A stretch of 64,000 nt of DNA from Oopsacas minuta (taxonomy: Eukaryota; Porifera; Hexactinellida; Lyssacinosida; Leucopsacidae): positions 1 to 64,000 of the forward strand of contig JAKMXF010000044.1 in assembly GCA_024704765.1 (NCBI GenBank), read 5' to 3'. Below, in pieces: positions 1 to 11,034 of this stretch. The notes under the pieces were generated by a model, which was not told the DNA's origin, searched no databases, and saw only the letters and a program-made list of their open reading frames with translations. The position numbers and the translations under genes are program-made. Numbering within the stretch: position 1 is the first letter of the stretch; each line of letters opens with the position of its first letter.

Positions 1-1159
1 ATCCATAAGCCTATATACAGATTTTATTATTACTGAATGGAACTGGAAAGAAGGGATTTTAGAGCCATGATGTTTTATGACTTTATGCGTAAGATATCAA
101 TGGAGCAGAGTCATGATAACTTGGCGGAAGCTTTCCAAGATCAAGCTCCATCTAAGCGTACAGTGGAACGTTGGTATCTAGATTTCAGGAGGGAGAGAAC
201 ATCATTACAAGATGAGGCTAGGTCTGGGCGACCTTCAACGGCCGCCACTCCTGAGACTATTGCTGCTGCCGAGACATTAATCAGAGAGGATAGCCGCATT
301 AACTATGAGCAGTTTGCTGAGACCCTAAAGATCGGGAAATCCGCCATCATACTATTCTACATGATTATCTTGGTGTCAGAAGGCTTGCGGCCCGATGGAT
401 CCCTCATAATCTCTCTGAAATGCAATTAGAGGCAAGGGTAGAATGGTGCAAGTTTATGCTCAAGAAATTTAAAGGAGGAGAGTCTAAACGAGTTTACGAC
501 ATACTAACATGTGATGAGGACATGGACCTATCAGTACGATCCGGAAACAAAGCGGCAATCTTCAATCTAGGTGTTTCCTGGTTAAGATCCACCTGTCAAA
601 GTTCCTGGGCTCGCAGCGTTGAGAAGAAGATGGTGGCTGCTTTTTTCTGTAAGACTGGCCCAGTAGCAATAATTCCTCTCGAGTATCGTCGTACCGTCAA
701 TGCTGATTGGTACATTAACAATTGCCTGCCCAAGGCTTTCGAAGCTTAGAGTTCTCGTCGCCCTAAGACCGATATCAGAGGACTTCTCCTCCACCACGAT
801 AATGCATCTGCACACACAGCAGCCAAAACATTGGACTCCCTGGCTGAAAATTCGGTCCAGTTGGTATCGCATCCATTTTACAATCCAGATTTAGCTCCAT
901 GCGACTTTTTCTTTTCCCCAACAATCAAGGAAAAGATCCGTGGAATAAGGTTTGAGAGTCCTGAAGAGGCTCGTCTGGCATTTGAAGAGGCCCTTTGAAG
1001 CCTGCCAGAGGAAAAAATGGCATAGTTGTTTCGACAGTTGGTTTCATCGTATGCAACTTTGCATAGATTGTTGTGGTCTTTACTTTGAGAAACTGTGGAA
1101 GTTTGATTAAATTTGTTATTATGTTTTTGTGTGCAACAAAACTCTTGGACTGACCCTCG
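1..1159 (+). mobile_element. mariner-family transposon, left end outside the window
   Basis: A decayed mariner transposase fills this stretch. The right end is a terminal repeat reading ...ACTGACCCTCG followed by TA at 1160-1161, the dinucleotide mariner elements duplicate on insertion. The matching left terminal repeat is not seen and presumably lies before base 1, because the reading frame begins only 36 bases into the window. No other gene is interrupted as far as can be seen. Confidence 0.8.
37..1110 (+). pseudogene. mariner transposase pseudogene
   Basis: This encoded a cut-and-paste transposase of the mariner family, which binds its own terminal repeats through two helix-turn-helix units and cuts DNA with a D,D34D active site. 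The N-terminal HTH region (residues 1-110, RRDFRAMMFYDF onward) is intact to about base 340. A frameshift near there moves the frame to 420-746, and in-frame stops at 747 and near 996 break the C-terminal half. The motifs survive in pieces: CDEDMD for the first Asp region (the usual GDETW is corrupted), HHDNASAHTA for the second, and NPDLAPCDFF for the third. The tail CIDCCGLYFEKL matches the usual mariner ending. At least one frameshift and two or more stops rule out a functional protein. Confidence 0.9.
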
Positions 1160-2454
1160 TATGTAAGGTAAAAGACTAATAATAATAATAAGTAAGAATT
1201 GCTTTCATTGTTTTGGAACGAATCCCTGTTGTATACCCAGAATTACCGACATAACTCATTTACGGAACTTTCCGTTCCGTTCCGTATATTAGATATATCC
1301 AGAATTACGATCATATTGCTAATAACGAATCCCTGCTAATAACATCCTATTCTTGTAGGATTTCAAATTGTAAAGAATGATAAATAGATAATATTACTAA
1401 AATGACAAATAATATCAATCTAGATCCAAAAACATTAATGTAGATTTTGGATCTAGATTATTATAATTTGTCACTTGTACTATTTATCATATACACATTA
1501 ATCGAGTTTTAATAGGATGTTTCTTCAAAGTTTGGAATCAAAATAGGATGTTTTTAGCAATGTGATCATAATTCTGAGGTCAATTGTATCTATTACCCAT
1601 TCTCATCTTGAGGCTCTGCGGGCCGCAAGTTAGCCCCTGATCTATATCCTATTAATTCTCAATTAGAGATCCTAATATAAGTGAAGTAATGGACAATGTA
1701 TTGGTAGTGCTTAAGAAAGTTATAATAACGCAAAACCATTGACTATTACTAACCACATATTTATGCTTTGATGCCTAATTTAAACGAATCTTGAATATAA
1801 GAATAATACTTGTAACTTTCAATAGTCATCAAGGAACAAATCATAATCTTTATATATTCAAATTCAAGTGCATAAAACATTAATAGAAATATTTTTGAAG
1901 ACTTTTCCTGATAACAGTGTTCGCATGTATGAAGAATCCTTGGTGTAAATCTATACTAATGAATGAACAAATAGAAACTGCTACTCGTTTTACTTTACAT
2001 TGCAGATTTTAATTCTAAGCGAGGTAACAGGACACAACCTCCAAAACTGCCAAAATATCAAGAATTTAATTAAATTTTAGACTCATAATTCGTTTCCTTC
2101 TTTAGCAGTCCCTGTTAATTAGCTTCTTGCTTTTGCTTAGGGTGCTATGTGTAATTGAATAATTGATTCCAGTCTACATATTGCATGACCTTTCCGGAAA
2201 AGCCAAAATATATTCCACAGTTTTTAATTCTTAAACTTAGCTACGAAGTTTTAGTTCAGTTTCATTTTCTTTATTCTTATCCATAGCCCAAATAATGAAG
2301 AATTACATTTCCTAAGGTTATGGGTGTGCATAATTGTTTTCTTCATTAATGCCTCTATTCCATGGTATAGAGCAAATGTTCGGGGACAAGTGACCTAAGT
2401 AACATACTAAATAGGGCAGCAAGGCCTACAGCCTGCTTAAATATAATACTTTAT
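1160..2454. other. non-coding stretch with one fold-back repeat
   Basis: No gene is visible. It holds a short TTCCGTTCCGTTCCG direct repeat near 1270-1285 and the fold-back element listed separately at 1299-1578. The remainder is AT-rich sequence without a recognisable ORF, RNA gene or element. Confidence 0.6.
1299..1578. repeat. fold-back (MITE-like) element, about 280 bp
   Basis: The outer ends are inverted copies: CAGAATTACGATCATATTGC at the left and its near-exact inverse at 1555-1576. The complementarity runs inward to a tight hairpin at 1377-1489, where GATAAATAG and ATCTAGATCCAAAA recur inverted around a loop of about 13 bases. The left arm carries about 16 extra bases (around 1323-1340) lacking in the right arm. 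No coding capacity. Probably a non-autonomous fold-back element, family unknown. Confidence 0.7.
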
Positions 2455-3500
2455 ATCTCACCGAGAGGGCTTGAAAACGACAAGGCCAACTGGAAATGTC
2501 TTTTTAACACATGTCTCCAGAAATATATGTTTTAGAGCAGAGGTATGTATTAATCACATATAGGGATATGATAGCGAAGTATATATTTCTATTCTGAAAT
2601 ATGATTTCTCATCATGTGGTTCGCAAGAGGTATTTTTAGAACGAAAAAATGCTGCTTTTCAAACTATGTTTAAACCATGTTCTCGGTGTTTTTATGCTTG
2701 ACAGTTCTATATACTGACATAGGCGAATAGTATATTTTCAAACAAGAGTTGATATGAATGGAATGGAAACACATTCCTGTGTTGCCAAGGGAACCTGTTT
2801 TCATTTGTTTAAGCTATAACTCAAAAACTATGAGTGCTATGCCTCTAAAATGTATACCAGTAGTTCTGTAATAGTCAACTTCCTATTCACAAATAGTATA
2901 GTTCATCTGCTTTTTGTTCATACGTTTGAAATATTTTGACATTTGCTATATTGATGGTAGATGGATTGTCATATAATATATGAGAAATGCCAAAATATCT
3001 CAAGAATCAACTGAAACCAAATGAAATATACTATTAGTGAATAGGAAGTTGATAATTACGGAACTATTGGCATAAAGTTGAGTGCCATAGCATTCATAGT
3101 TTCTGAGTTATAGCTTTGAAACAACACATTCCCTCAGCAACACAGGAATGGGTGCATATTCCATTCATATCAACTATTGTTTTCAACTAAACTATTCGCC
3201 TCTGTCATTATATAGAACTGTCAAGAACTAAAACACTGAGGACATGGTTTAAACATAGTTTGAAGAGCCACTTTTTTCGTTCTATAAATAGCTCTTGCGA
3301 AAACAAAATGATGAGAAGTCATATTTTAGACAGTTATAATGCATATTTCGATGTCAAATTCCTATTTGTCATAAATACATACCTAAACTCTATCATTTAG
3401 TTTTCCTGAGATATTTGGTAAAGATATCACTTCCTGTCGGCCTTATTGTATTGAAGCCTAGTGGGAAAAATACAACGTATATTATGGCGGTCATGCGTGC
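2455..3500. repeat. large imperfect palindrome, arms about 500 bp
   Basis: The whole stretch is an inverted repeat centred near 2965 with almost no spacer. Matching landmarks include CTTCCTATTCAC at 2880-2891 against GTGAATAGGAAG near 3038, ACTATTCGCCT near 3190 against AGGCGAATAGT near 2722, and GGTTTAAACATAGTTTGAA near 3246 against its inverse near 2665. I judge identity at about 75-85% by eye, with small indels. There is no ORF. It could be a giant fold-back element or an old inverted duplication. A transcript would form a long double-stranded RNA. Confidence 0.85.
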
Positions 3501-3659
3501 AGATTCAGAAAAATTGGCCTCGAATTGTAACCATGTTGGCTAATAAACAGAGTGATTGTATATTTCAATATCTATGCGTTTTGGCATATTAGTAGGAGGG
3601 AAAATTTTCAAAGATAATATGTCAAAGTGTGCAGATTTGTTATGGTGCCAACTTGATAC

Positions 3660-3780
3660 TATTCTTAGTGTCTAGTCTTGCCGGGTCTCGCATCAACCTG
3701 ATTTTCTAAAGCGTGTAGGCAGGGCCGTGGATAGCCAGAACGGGCCCGGGTTGAGTTTGAATCCGGGCCCTCGGTATATT
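3660..3780. repeat. dispersed GC-rich repeat fragment
   Basis: A relatively GC-rich block beginning TGTCTAGTCTTGCCGG and running through AAGCGTGTAGG is repeated in diverged form at about 10678-10730. It is followed by a self-complementary CGGGCCCGGG / CCGGGCCC section. No coding potential. It appears to be a fragment of a dispersed element whose full length cannot be told from two copies. Confidence 0.5.
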
Positions 3781-3999
3781 TCACGACAATATTTAGTCTT
3801 ACACTTGGATTCACAAACCTGGAAGTTACTGATACATTGTGTCAATTTTGTCTTAGAAGTCAATGCTGTCTTACTAAATTAATTGCTTTGGATTCTTCTG
3901 TACAGAGGTACAGGGATTTAGTAGATTTGTACATGAATTTTAGCTGAGATACTTACTGATTAAAAGTCAATAACCTAAACCCCTAAAATATGCACATTA

Positions 4000-5303
4000 C
4001 CGAGTGTTCAATAAGTTCGAGTGAAAGTATGCTTACAGTACAAATAGATATAAAAATACTATTTCAAATGTTCGAAATACTCCCCATTAGCATCAATACA
4101 CCTTTGATACCGTTCTAACCACATGTCAAATAGGCTTGAGTAGCGACTTTCTGGTATGAGGTCAATTGCATCCAAAAACGCGGCGCTCAGCTCTGTTTCC
4201 GAATCAAAACGTCTACCTTTTAGATGGCGTTTTATAGTAGGAAACAACCAGAAGTCACAGGGGGCTAGATCTGGGCTATAGGGTGGATGATCGATCAATT
4301 CTAGCCCCGATTGTTTGTTATAGTCCTTAGTTTTTCGTGCAGTGTGAGCTGGAGCATTACCATGGTGAAATTTCATTCCGCGAAGACCAGTCTTTGGACG
4401 TAACCTCTTGACAGCTTGGAACACTTGCGGGAGACAATTTTCAGTGTACCAAGTTGCAGTAACAGTGTGCTTCTCAGGAAGCATCACATATTCTATTATC
4501 CCTCTTGTAGAGAAGAAATCAGCAAACATTCGCTTGCCGACCGCCCTGGTTTGCTTAGAAATTGTGTCCGGTTGCTCGACTTCAAAGATCCATTTTGAGC
4601 TCTGCTGCTTTGATTGAATGTCGTAATAATAGATCCATGTCTCGTCACCAGTTATGACTTCTGACCAGCGCCGCGAATCTTTTTTGGAATACTTTAGCAA
4701 CATAAAACGACAAAATTCTAGTCGACGATTTTTTTGCTCAAAATTTAATAAATGGGGGACCAACTTAGAACAAACCCTCTTTATCCCAAGGTATTGGTGT
4801 AAGATGGTTTCTATTGTCCCCGATGAGACCGAAACCTCGAAAGCTAACTGTCTGACAGTGATTTGCCTATCCTCAGTTACTAGCTTCGATACTTTGTCGA
4901 TATTCTCCTCGGTGACCGCCGTAATTGGATGTCTTGAACGTGACTCATCGTCAAGGGATGTGTGGCCCAAACGGAATTGACGATACCACTTGTAGATGTT
5001 GGATTGGGTTGAACTTTGATCTCCAAAGATAGAAAATATCTCACAACTGCAATCCGCAACGTTTAATCCACGTTTGAAATTGTAGAAAATGATGGCACGG
5101 AAATCTTTCTTATTCAAATTTTCCATAATATTAAAATATTGAAAATGAAGGCTATAAAATTGGCTACAAAAAATCGAGTATAGTACTTATAATCCTGAAA
5201 TTTGGTTAGGAAGTATGGATTCACTAGGTATGAATGTGGTTACGTTAAATTAGCTCTACTGTAAGTGCTTTGTATAGTTTACTCGAACTTATTGAAAACT
5301 CGA
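4000..5303 (-). mobile_element. mariner transposon with both ends, 1304 bp
   Basis: Both terminal repeats are visible: CGAGTGTTCAATAAGTTCGA at 4001-4020 and its inverse at 5283-5302, matching at 21 of 22 positions over the longer alignment. A TA dinucleotide flanks each side (3998-3999 and 5304-5305). Length, TIRs and TA duplication are those of a canonical mariner. The transposase is on the - strand and full length, so this is the youngest-looking mariner in the window. Confidence 0.95.
4059..5126 (-). CDS. mariner transposase, full length but with a substituted catalytic residue
   Basis: A 355-residue open reading frame, the normal length for mariner. The N-terminal half carries the paired HTH DNA-binding domains (DFRAIIFYNFKRGL start, IYKWYRQFRLGHTSL, then ITVRQLAFEVSVSSGT). 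The catalytic domain shows TGDETWIYYYD with the first Asp and YSPDLAPCDFWLFP with the third Asp at the standard spacing of 34. The second position, normally HHDNAPAH, reads HHGNAPAH: Asp to Gly through one A-to-G change (codon GGT). The frame has no other break. The start is chosen because it gives the family N-terminus. The protein should bind DNA but is predicted unable to cut. Neighbouring sequence is non-genic. Confidence 0.92.
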   Translation of the reverse strand: MENLNKKDFRAIIFYNFKRGLNVADCSCEIFSIFGDQSSTQSNIYKWYRQFRLGHTSLDDESRSRHPITAVTEENIDKVSKLVTEDRQITVRQLAFEVSVSSGTIETILHQYLGIKRVCSKLVPHLLNFEQKNRRLEFCRFMLLKYSKKDSRRWSEVITGDETWIYYYDIQSKQQSSKWIFEVEQPDTISKQTRAVGKRMFADFFSTRGIIEYVMLPEKHTVTATWYTENCLPQVFQAVKRLRPKTGLRGMKFHHGNAPAHTARKTKDYNKQSGLELIDHPPYSPDLAPCDFWLFPTIKRHLKGRRFDSETELSAAFLDAIDLIPESRYSSLFDMWLERYQRCIDANGEYFEHLK

Positions 5304-5582
5304 TATGTGGTGTAAATCAACAGTTCTTATTCAAGCGTAGAGGGATTTCCTGTACGTCTATATAATTACATGTTTTCTCCTTTCTAAATTATTCAAGTGC
5401 ACATTGACTATCTGAACTCGCGAGCCAACGAGCGAGAAATACTTCACAGGTGTTCCAGGTTCTGGCCAATGTAAAGAGGAAATGAGAGCTTCATACAGGG
5501 ATATGATACAAGTATATTAGCAGTTTACAGGCATGAAATAAGTATAATTTTTGAAAACTCGCATGAAGGTTTGTATTGATTA

Positions 5583-8019
5583 CACTGGGCAACATCAAAT
5601 TTATTCCTCGAATGAAAATATATTACCTAGACTAACTTTGGGATGCTGATTCCAAATCTGAATTCAGAATTGGTCTATCACGTCAGGATTTCAAGATATA
5701 AAAATTCACGAAATTCGGATTTTGCATTGATTGGCACTATATTATAAGGTACTATACAGTACAAGTTAGACCTATTGCACAATTTTCTTTCCCAGCGAAT
5801 TGTTGGTCAACAATGCATATTATGTACGGTTAATATTAACATTATTTTGTAAATGTAATGTTCTATCTTTTGGCAATTAATGCATTCTTGAGTGTTCTTG
5901 GCCATGGCTATAAGGAGGGGTTATTTAGCCTACTTGCGGGTGGATTGTAGACTGTATCGATAAACCAACAACATTACTGTTTTGCAGAATTTTTAGTTTG
6001 TAACTGATTGTGTATTTAAGCTTTTTGTTTATAATGAATACGAGCAGAAGACAATGCACGAACCACCCAAATAACTTCTGCTATATTTGTGGAAAATTTA
6101 CGCCGAAGCTCCAGCGAAGAAATATTGCCAATCGTGTCAAGATTGGCTACAAGTATTACTTTGGTTGCAAAGTTGGTGACCAAGACAAGAACTGGACACC
6201 TCACATCTGCTGTACCGTCTGCTATGCCAGTCTAATCCAATGGCTTAATGGAAAGAAGAAATCCATGCCATTTGGGGTACCTATGATTTGGCGAGAACTT
6301 AAAAACCATACGTCGGATTGTTATTTTCGCACAACAAATATTGATGGATTTTCGTCTAAAAATAAGTCAAAAACCATCTATCCAACATGCAAGTCTGCTC
6401 TAAAGCCAGTAGAGCATGATGCTGGCAATGGAATTCCTGTACCAATCCCACCTTCATCGGATACTATTGAAATGGATTCAACAGACGAAGTAGACGTGGC
6501 AGATGCAGATTCCACTTCTGATTTTTCGGATCATGATGAAAACGACAAAATTATTCCCATGGACCAGGCATTTTTGAATGACCTGGTGCGTGATTTATCT
6601 CACTCCAAAGAAAAAGCTGAGCTTCTAGGGTCTCGCCTAAAGGAATTAAATTTGTTGAAGCCAGGAACAACAATTTCACATTTTCGTCGACGACATGCAA
6701 ATGTTTCGGTTTACTTTAAATTCGAAGACTGTGTGTGTTTTTGCACTGATATTGATTCACTCATGTATGAGCTTGGCCACGAACACATTAGCACTGAGTG
6801 GAGACTGTTCATTGATTCCAGCAAAGCTAGTTTGAAAGCTGTCCTACTACACAATGGGAATGAAAAGCCTTCTGTCCCTATTGCTCATGCTGTCGGCTTG
6901 AAGGAGACGTACGAGTAAATGGAAACCATCCTAGGGGTCATTGATTACTGGGCTCACAACTGGAACATATGTGGAGACCTTAAAGTTGTGTCACTTTTGC
7001 TCGGATGCAGTTGGGTTACACCAAGCATATGTGTTTTCTCTGTCTGTGGGACAGTAGAGACGAGGCAAACCACTATGACACAACCAAATGGCCAATGAGA
7101 ACTGACTACATTGTTGGAAGATATAATGTTAAGTGCAAATCCCTTATTGATCCCAGCAAAGTGTACTTGCCACCACTTCATATTAAACTCGGCCTGATCA
7201 AACAATTTGTGAAGGCAATGTATTTCAATGGAGATGGATTCCTACACATAAAAGAAAAGTTTGGTGCTATACTAAGTGACGCTAAACTGAGAGCTGGGAT
7301 ATTTGTTGGCCCCCAAATACGTGATTCGATGCGTGACCCAGTATTTCCATCCAAGCTTAATTCAATTGAATCGGAAGCCTGGAATGCAGTTGTACAGATT
7401 GTACAAAATTTTCTTGGAAACTATAGGGCAGAAAATTACTCGGAACTAGTGGACAATTTGCTGGAATCATACCGCAAAATGGGCTGCAGAATGTCGCTTA
7501 AACTGCATTTTCTTCAGTCACACTTGGACTTTTTCCCATCAAACCTGGGTGATGTGAGCGACGAACAGGGAGAAAGATTTCACCAAGACATCTCTGTGAT
7601 GAAATCGCTGTATAGAGGTCGATTTAACCCAAACATGAAGGGGGACTACTGCTGGTTTCTCCAGCGTGAAACTGACACTGAACATGCTCGAAAGAGCAAG
7701 TGTATAAAGCACTTTTGAGAGGATACAATGTTATTTTTGTCTGGTTTAATCATCCTGGGTTGTGTTAAATTGTACAAAATGATAATTCTGTTATTTTCAC
7801 TAGCAATCACTGTGTTTATTACATGTAATGTTTTGTTTTGCACAGCCAAAATTAGCCAAAATGACAATTACGGGTTGTTGTGTGCATATGTCATATCTCA
7901 AAAACGTGACGTGTGAGAAAAAATCTAAGGCCAGATTTGGATTCAGCATGGCCATATTAGTCTAGGTAAACTTGAAACGAGCAAGGAATAAAAAATAAGT
8001 TGTAAAATGTTGTCCAGTG
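5583..8019 (+). mobile_element. CACTA-type (CMC-like) DNA transposon, 2437 bp, TSD TTA
   Basis: The left end reads CACTGGGCAACATC and the right end is its inverse, read on the - strand as CACTGGACAACATT. Both flanks carry the trinucleotide TTA (5580-5582 and 8020-8022). A CACT(A/G) terminus with a 3-bp target duplication is the published signature of CACTA/EnSpm elements within the CMC superfamily. Inside is one coding region (6034-7718) for a zinc-finger/DDE-like protein, with about 450 bp of 5' and 300 bp of 3' non-coding DNA. Assignment to CMC rests on the ends; I could not run a protein search. Confidence 0.85.
6034..7718 (+). pseudogene. zinc-finger/DDE-like transposase of the CACTA-type element, two breaks
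   Basis: The start is the ATG at 6034 (MNTSRRQCTNHP). The N-terminal 110 residues hold a Cys/His cluster: QC-TNHP-FCYIC, then HICCTVC and CYF, probably zinc binding, plus the conserved GDQDKNWTPH and MPFGVPMIWRE. An acidic linker (about residues 130-180) follows. The C-terminal half has candidate catalytic acids in LFIDSSK, ICGDLK and SDEQGERFHQD, with a CFLC pair between the second and third, fitting an RNase-H-like DDE fold with a zinc insertion. Two lesions exist: an in-frame TAA at 6916 and a frameshift near 7004. I recall many uncharacterised invertebrate proteins of this type but cannot cite a named family. The residue roles are inference. Confidence 0.8.
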
Positions 8020-8065
8020 TTATAGAAACGCCTGACCTGTATTCGGTGAAAAGAGAGAGAGAAAT

Positions 8066-8102
8066 TTTAGTGAGCACGGGCCCTGGACCCGTGCTCACTA
8101 AA
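8066..8102. repeat. 15-bp stem, 7-base loop hairpin
   Basis: TTTAGTGAGCACGGG at 8066-8080 is followed after CCCTGGA by its exact inverse at 8088-8102. It sits in a short GC-rich patch just beyond the CACTA-type element. It may be the core of a small dispersed repeat. No adjacent gene suggests a regulatory role. Confidence 0.7.
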
Positions 8103-8389
8103 TTTTGGCCCTCCTGCCCACACTCTCGACACTACTGTTTGTAAGTATGAGGAGCAAGAGGGGGTGACGGTTCGGTTAAGAACCACTATGTCCCCCTCAA
8201 TCTGAAACTACATCACAGACAGCAGTTAGTCCAACTTCCCCAGGGATTTCCCAAGCAAGCACCTCACTTTGATTGTCTGCTACAACATCTCAAGAACAAG
8301 ATTGTCTTCGAGTTGATAAATGCATGGGACACCCTCTAAAGCGTTGTTCTATGGAAATACTATGCACAACTTATACACCATCTCCTACG

Positions 8390-8850
8390 ATGTGGAATAC
8401 CAGAGCGGGTTTCTATGTGAATTTTAAGATTCTAACTATTTGTTTACTGAATAGTCATAAAACAAACAATTAAATTTACATAAGAGAAATTTGAAAATGC
8501 CAATAATCAGTTTAAACTTACTCTGATACCCCATGGTAGCCAGTAATAGCAGTTCTCTAAGTATATTTACGATTTCGAGTATTTGGTACTTTATATTCAT
8601 AAAACATCAATAAATTTGCAAATTAAAACTTAAATTTCAAAATTCGGATTCAGCGTATCTGATTACCCTATATGTCTGTTGAGAGCAAATCTCTACATAT
8701 ATTTGGAGATTTCAGCTATTTGTTTACTTTATATTCATAACAATAACAATACATTTTCATATGATGAATCTAAAAGCGTTAGCATTGGATTCAGCATGTT
8801 TGATATATTTGGTGAAGTTTTATTGAATTCTATTGAATTCCTTGATGAGC
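8390..8850. repeat. degenerate tandem repeat, unit about 130-150 bp
   Basis: Three diverged units recur, recognisable by TATTTGTTTACT..ATA.TCATAA (near 8438, 8580 and 8720) and by GGATTCAGC followed by AT or GT (near 8645 and 8790). The same GGATTCAGCA motif appears at 7931 and 50160, and a related array lies at 48.9-49.3 kb, so this is one dispersed tandem-repeat family. Non-coding. Confidence 0.55.
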
Positions 8851-8917
8851 ACGATAGAATATATAGTTATGCGACAATAATAAAATTGCAAACCGTAAAT
8901 CCTTTCCATGTCAACGG

Positions 8918-8962
8918 ACAAACAAACAAACAAACAAACAGATAAACAAACAAACAGACAAT
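8918..8962. repeat. (ACAA)n microsatellite
   Basis: About ten copies of the tetranucleotide ACAA, interrupted once by GATAAACA. A plain simple repeat without a nearby gene. Confidence 0.95.
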
Positions 8963-9270
8963 AGTTGAGATATACTGATATATATATATTGTAGATATGT
9001 CAATATGATGTTGTTTTTCAGAATATACGGGAAACGATTAGCAGCATCTCAAAATTCACGTAGATACTAGCTCTCAACAGCTGCAAAGGGGGTTAATCTT
9101 ACAAAATAATTCAATAACATATAAGCCATATGCGTATATTTGTGAACTACATTGTTCTAAATATATCTATATTATAATACTTAAACGGGTCGTCAATTTG
9201 GAGGATGATGGATACCTCGAGGTGCAATACGACGAGCAGGAAAGTCGCCACGGGGAGGGCAATGCCTCCT

Positions 9271-10335
9271 CTGGTAAACTCTTGCCCCGGAGCACGCCCT
9301 TCCTGGTAAATTCGTGACTTGGGCAGCCATCGGGCCCTTGGCTTAAATTGCAAACTGGAAAATTTCGGCTCGCTTAATATTTAATCTAACCAATCTAACC
9401 AATAATATTTAATCTCAATAACATTCAATCTAACCAATAAATATGGTATATACCTTGTATTGATCTACCGAACTAAGTTGTATTTTGAGTGTTTATACTC
9501 TGAGCAAATTCTGTGTTTCCCCAGGCTGTTTTGGCCTGCTGTGCCGGCATCATTCAGTTGTTAAAAAAATATAGGCACCCATTTCAATACTGGTCACTAT
9601 ACTAAAGTATAGTCGACACATTAAAAAGTACAATTGACCATTCAAGTTATAATAACAAGGATTATCGTACGATTTTCCTGTCGATGTCTCCATTGATATA
9701 ATAATTATTGGTAACTTCTCGTTGTTGATTTAAAGATTTCACTATTCATTCCTAAAATGTAACTGAGAAATTGGTTCAAGATTCAAACTTACGTGGCAGC
9801 ACAAAGGTAATTAGTGTTGTAGCTATTATAGCTTATTGTCCAAGGGCTACGCCCCTTCGCGACTGGAAGACCTACAGCACCCCAGACCCCCAGCTGCAGC
9901 AGCGTCGTGTATATGTGACTAGGAGCCTCCCAAATATTCTCCGAGCTACATATCATTACTCGACCAGAAAACCTTCTTGGGCAATTGCAGACCGTATGTT
10001 ATATCTTTCAATTGTTTGGCTCTTGGACTTTACTGATGTTTGCAGCACCCATAAGCTTGCAATTTGCAGTGCACAAATTCAATCTGGTAGGAAACATCTA
10101 GAACTTGTTGCCATCCGATTGAATTTGTGCCCCCTTGAGTATCGAAGCCACACGACGCAACTGCCCAGCTGGATGCTACTAACAAACTAAAAATTTATTG
10201 ATCCGCCGCTGGCCATGCTCCTGCTAAACTCGTGAATCACCTTGCCCATCCTCCTGCCCCTTGGAACTTCATGCCCTCCCACCCTGGTAATTTCTTGCCC
10301 CCCTTGGTGTAAATCCTGGTAACATCCCTGACCAC
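9271..10335. repeat. two patches of a 32-bp minisatellite
   Basis: CTGGTAAA(C/T)TC(T/G)TG occurs at 9271 and 9303 (32 bp apart). Diverged forms occur at 10221, 10284 and 10316, spaced 63 and 32 bp, again multiples of about 32. Between the patches (about 9340-10215) there is an ORF-like stretch that I do not believe is coding, and a 14-bp stem hairpin (10071-10084 with 10117-10130). Together they look like remains of one minisatellite split by later sequence. Confidence 0.5.
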
Positions 10336-11034
10336 GAGCCAAAGGCTCGTGGAATGTACATTCACATGTTATTGCAATTTACTAACATAGACGTATTTGC
10401 GAAATTGACTCGCTCTTAACCACCTACTATTATTATTTTTCTTGCTTTCGGAAGTATTTATAGTGATTTCGAATTGTTATTAATATATACGGTGTAGCTG
10501 TAAGCGGATTGGGAACGCTCTGCAGGGTTGCTAATTGCCAAACACCAATACCGAAGTACGGACTACCTATAGCTACTCTTCATTGGTGGAGGTCGTTGGT
10601 TCCTCATCGTACTTTTTGATATGACTCTCAGGATTATATGTTCGATTTGTTTCGGCGACAACTTCACCTCGTCTTTTGTGTCTAGTATTTCCGGCTCTTG
10701 CGTTAATCTGAACTTTCTGAAGCGTGTGGGTATGAGATGCGGGGGTGTTGTGACGGTTCGGTTTAGGGCTCGTATACTATCGAGGGACCTTACACATATA
10801 TTTTTCTATTAGCTCTATGGGTTCGAAAACGAACGAGGGTTCCTCGAGCCCTCCCTGCCCCATCAAACTCGTTAAGGAAGTAGTGATTTTGTGATCCACG
10901 ACCCTAAAACACTAGCGATATGGCGATGGGGGAGGGATGAAGTTTCTTGGGTTATGGGACTAGCACATCGTAAACGCTAACATTTTAGGTACGCTTTGCC
11001 CGAAACCGCCTAAAGAAAGAATCGCAAATACCTA

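Noticed and set aside
3720-3780. tRNA-like or Pol III element because of TTTGAATCC
   Set aside because: No cloverleaf, A box or paired acceptor stem could be formed; it reads as a fragment of a dispersed repeat.
9771-10190. 139-codon + strand ORF
   Set aside because: No recognisable domain, lies between minisatellite patches and contains a 14-bp stem hairpin; composition looks like translated repeat.
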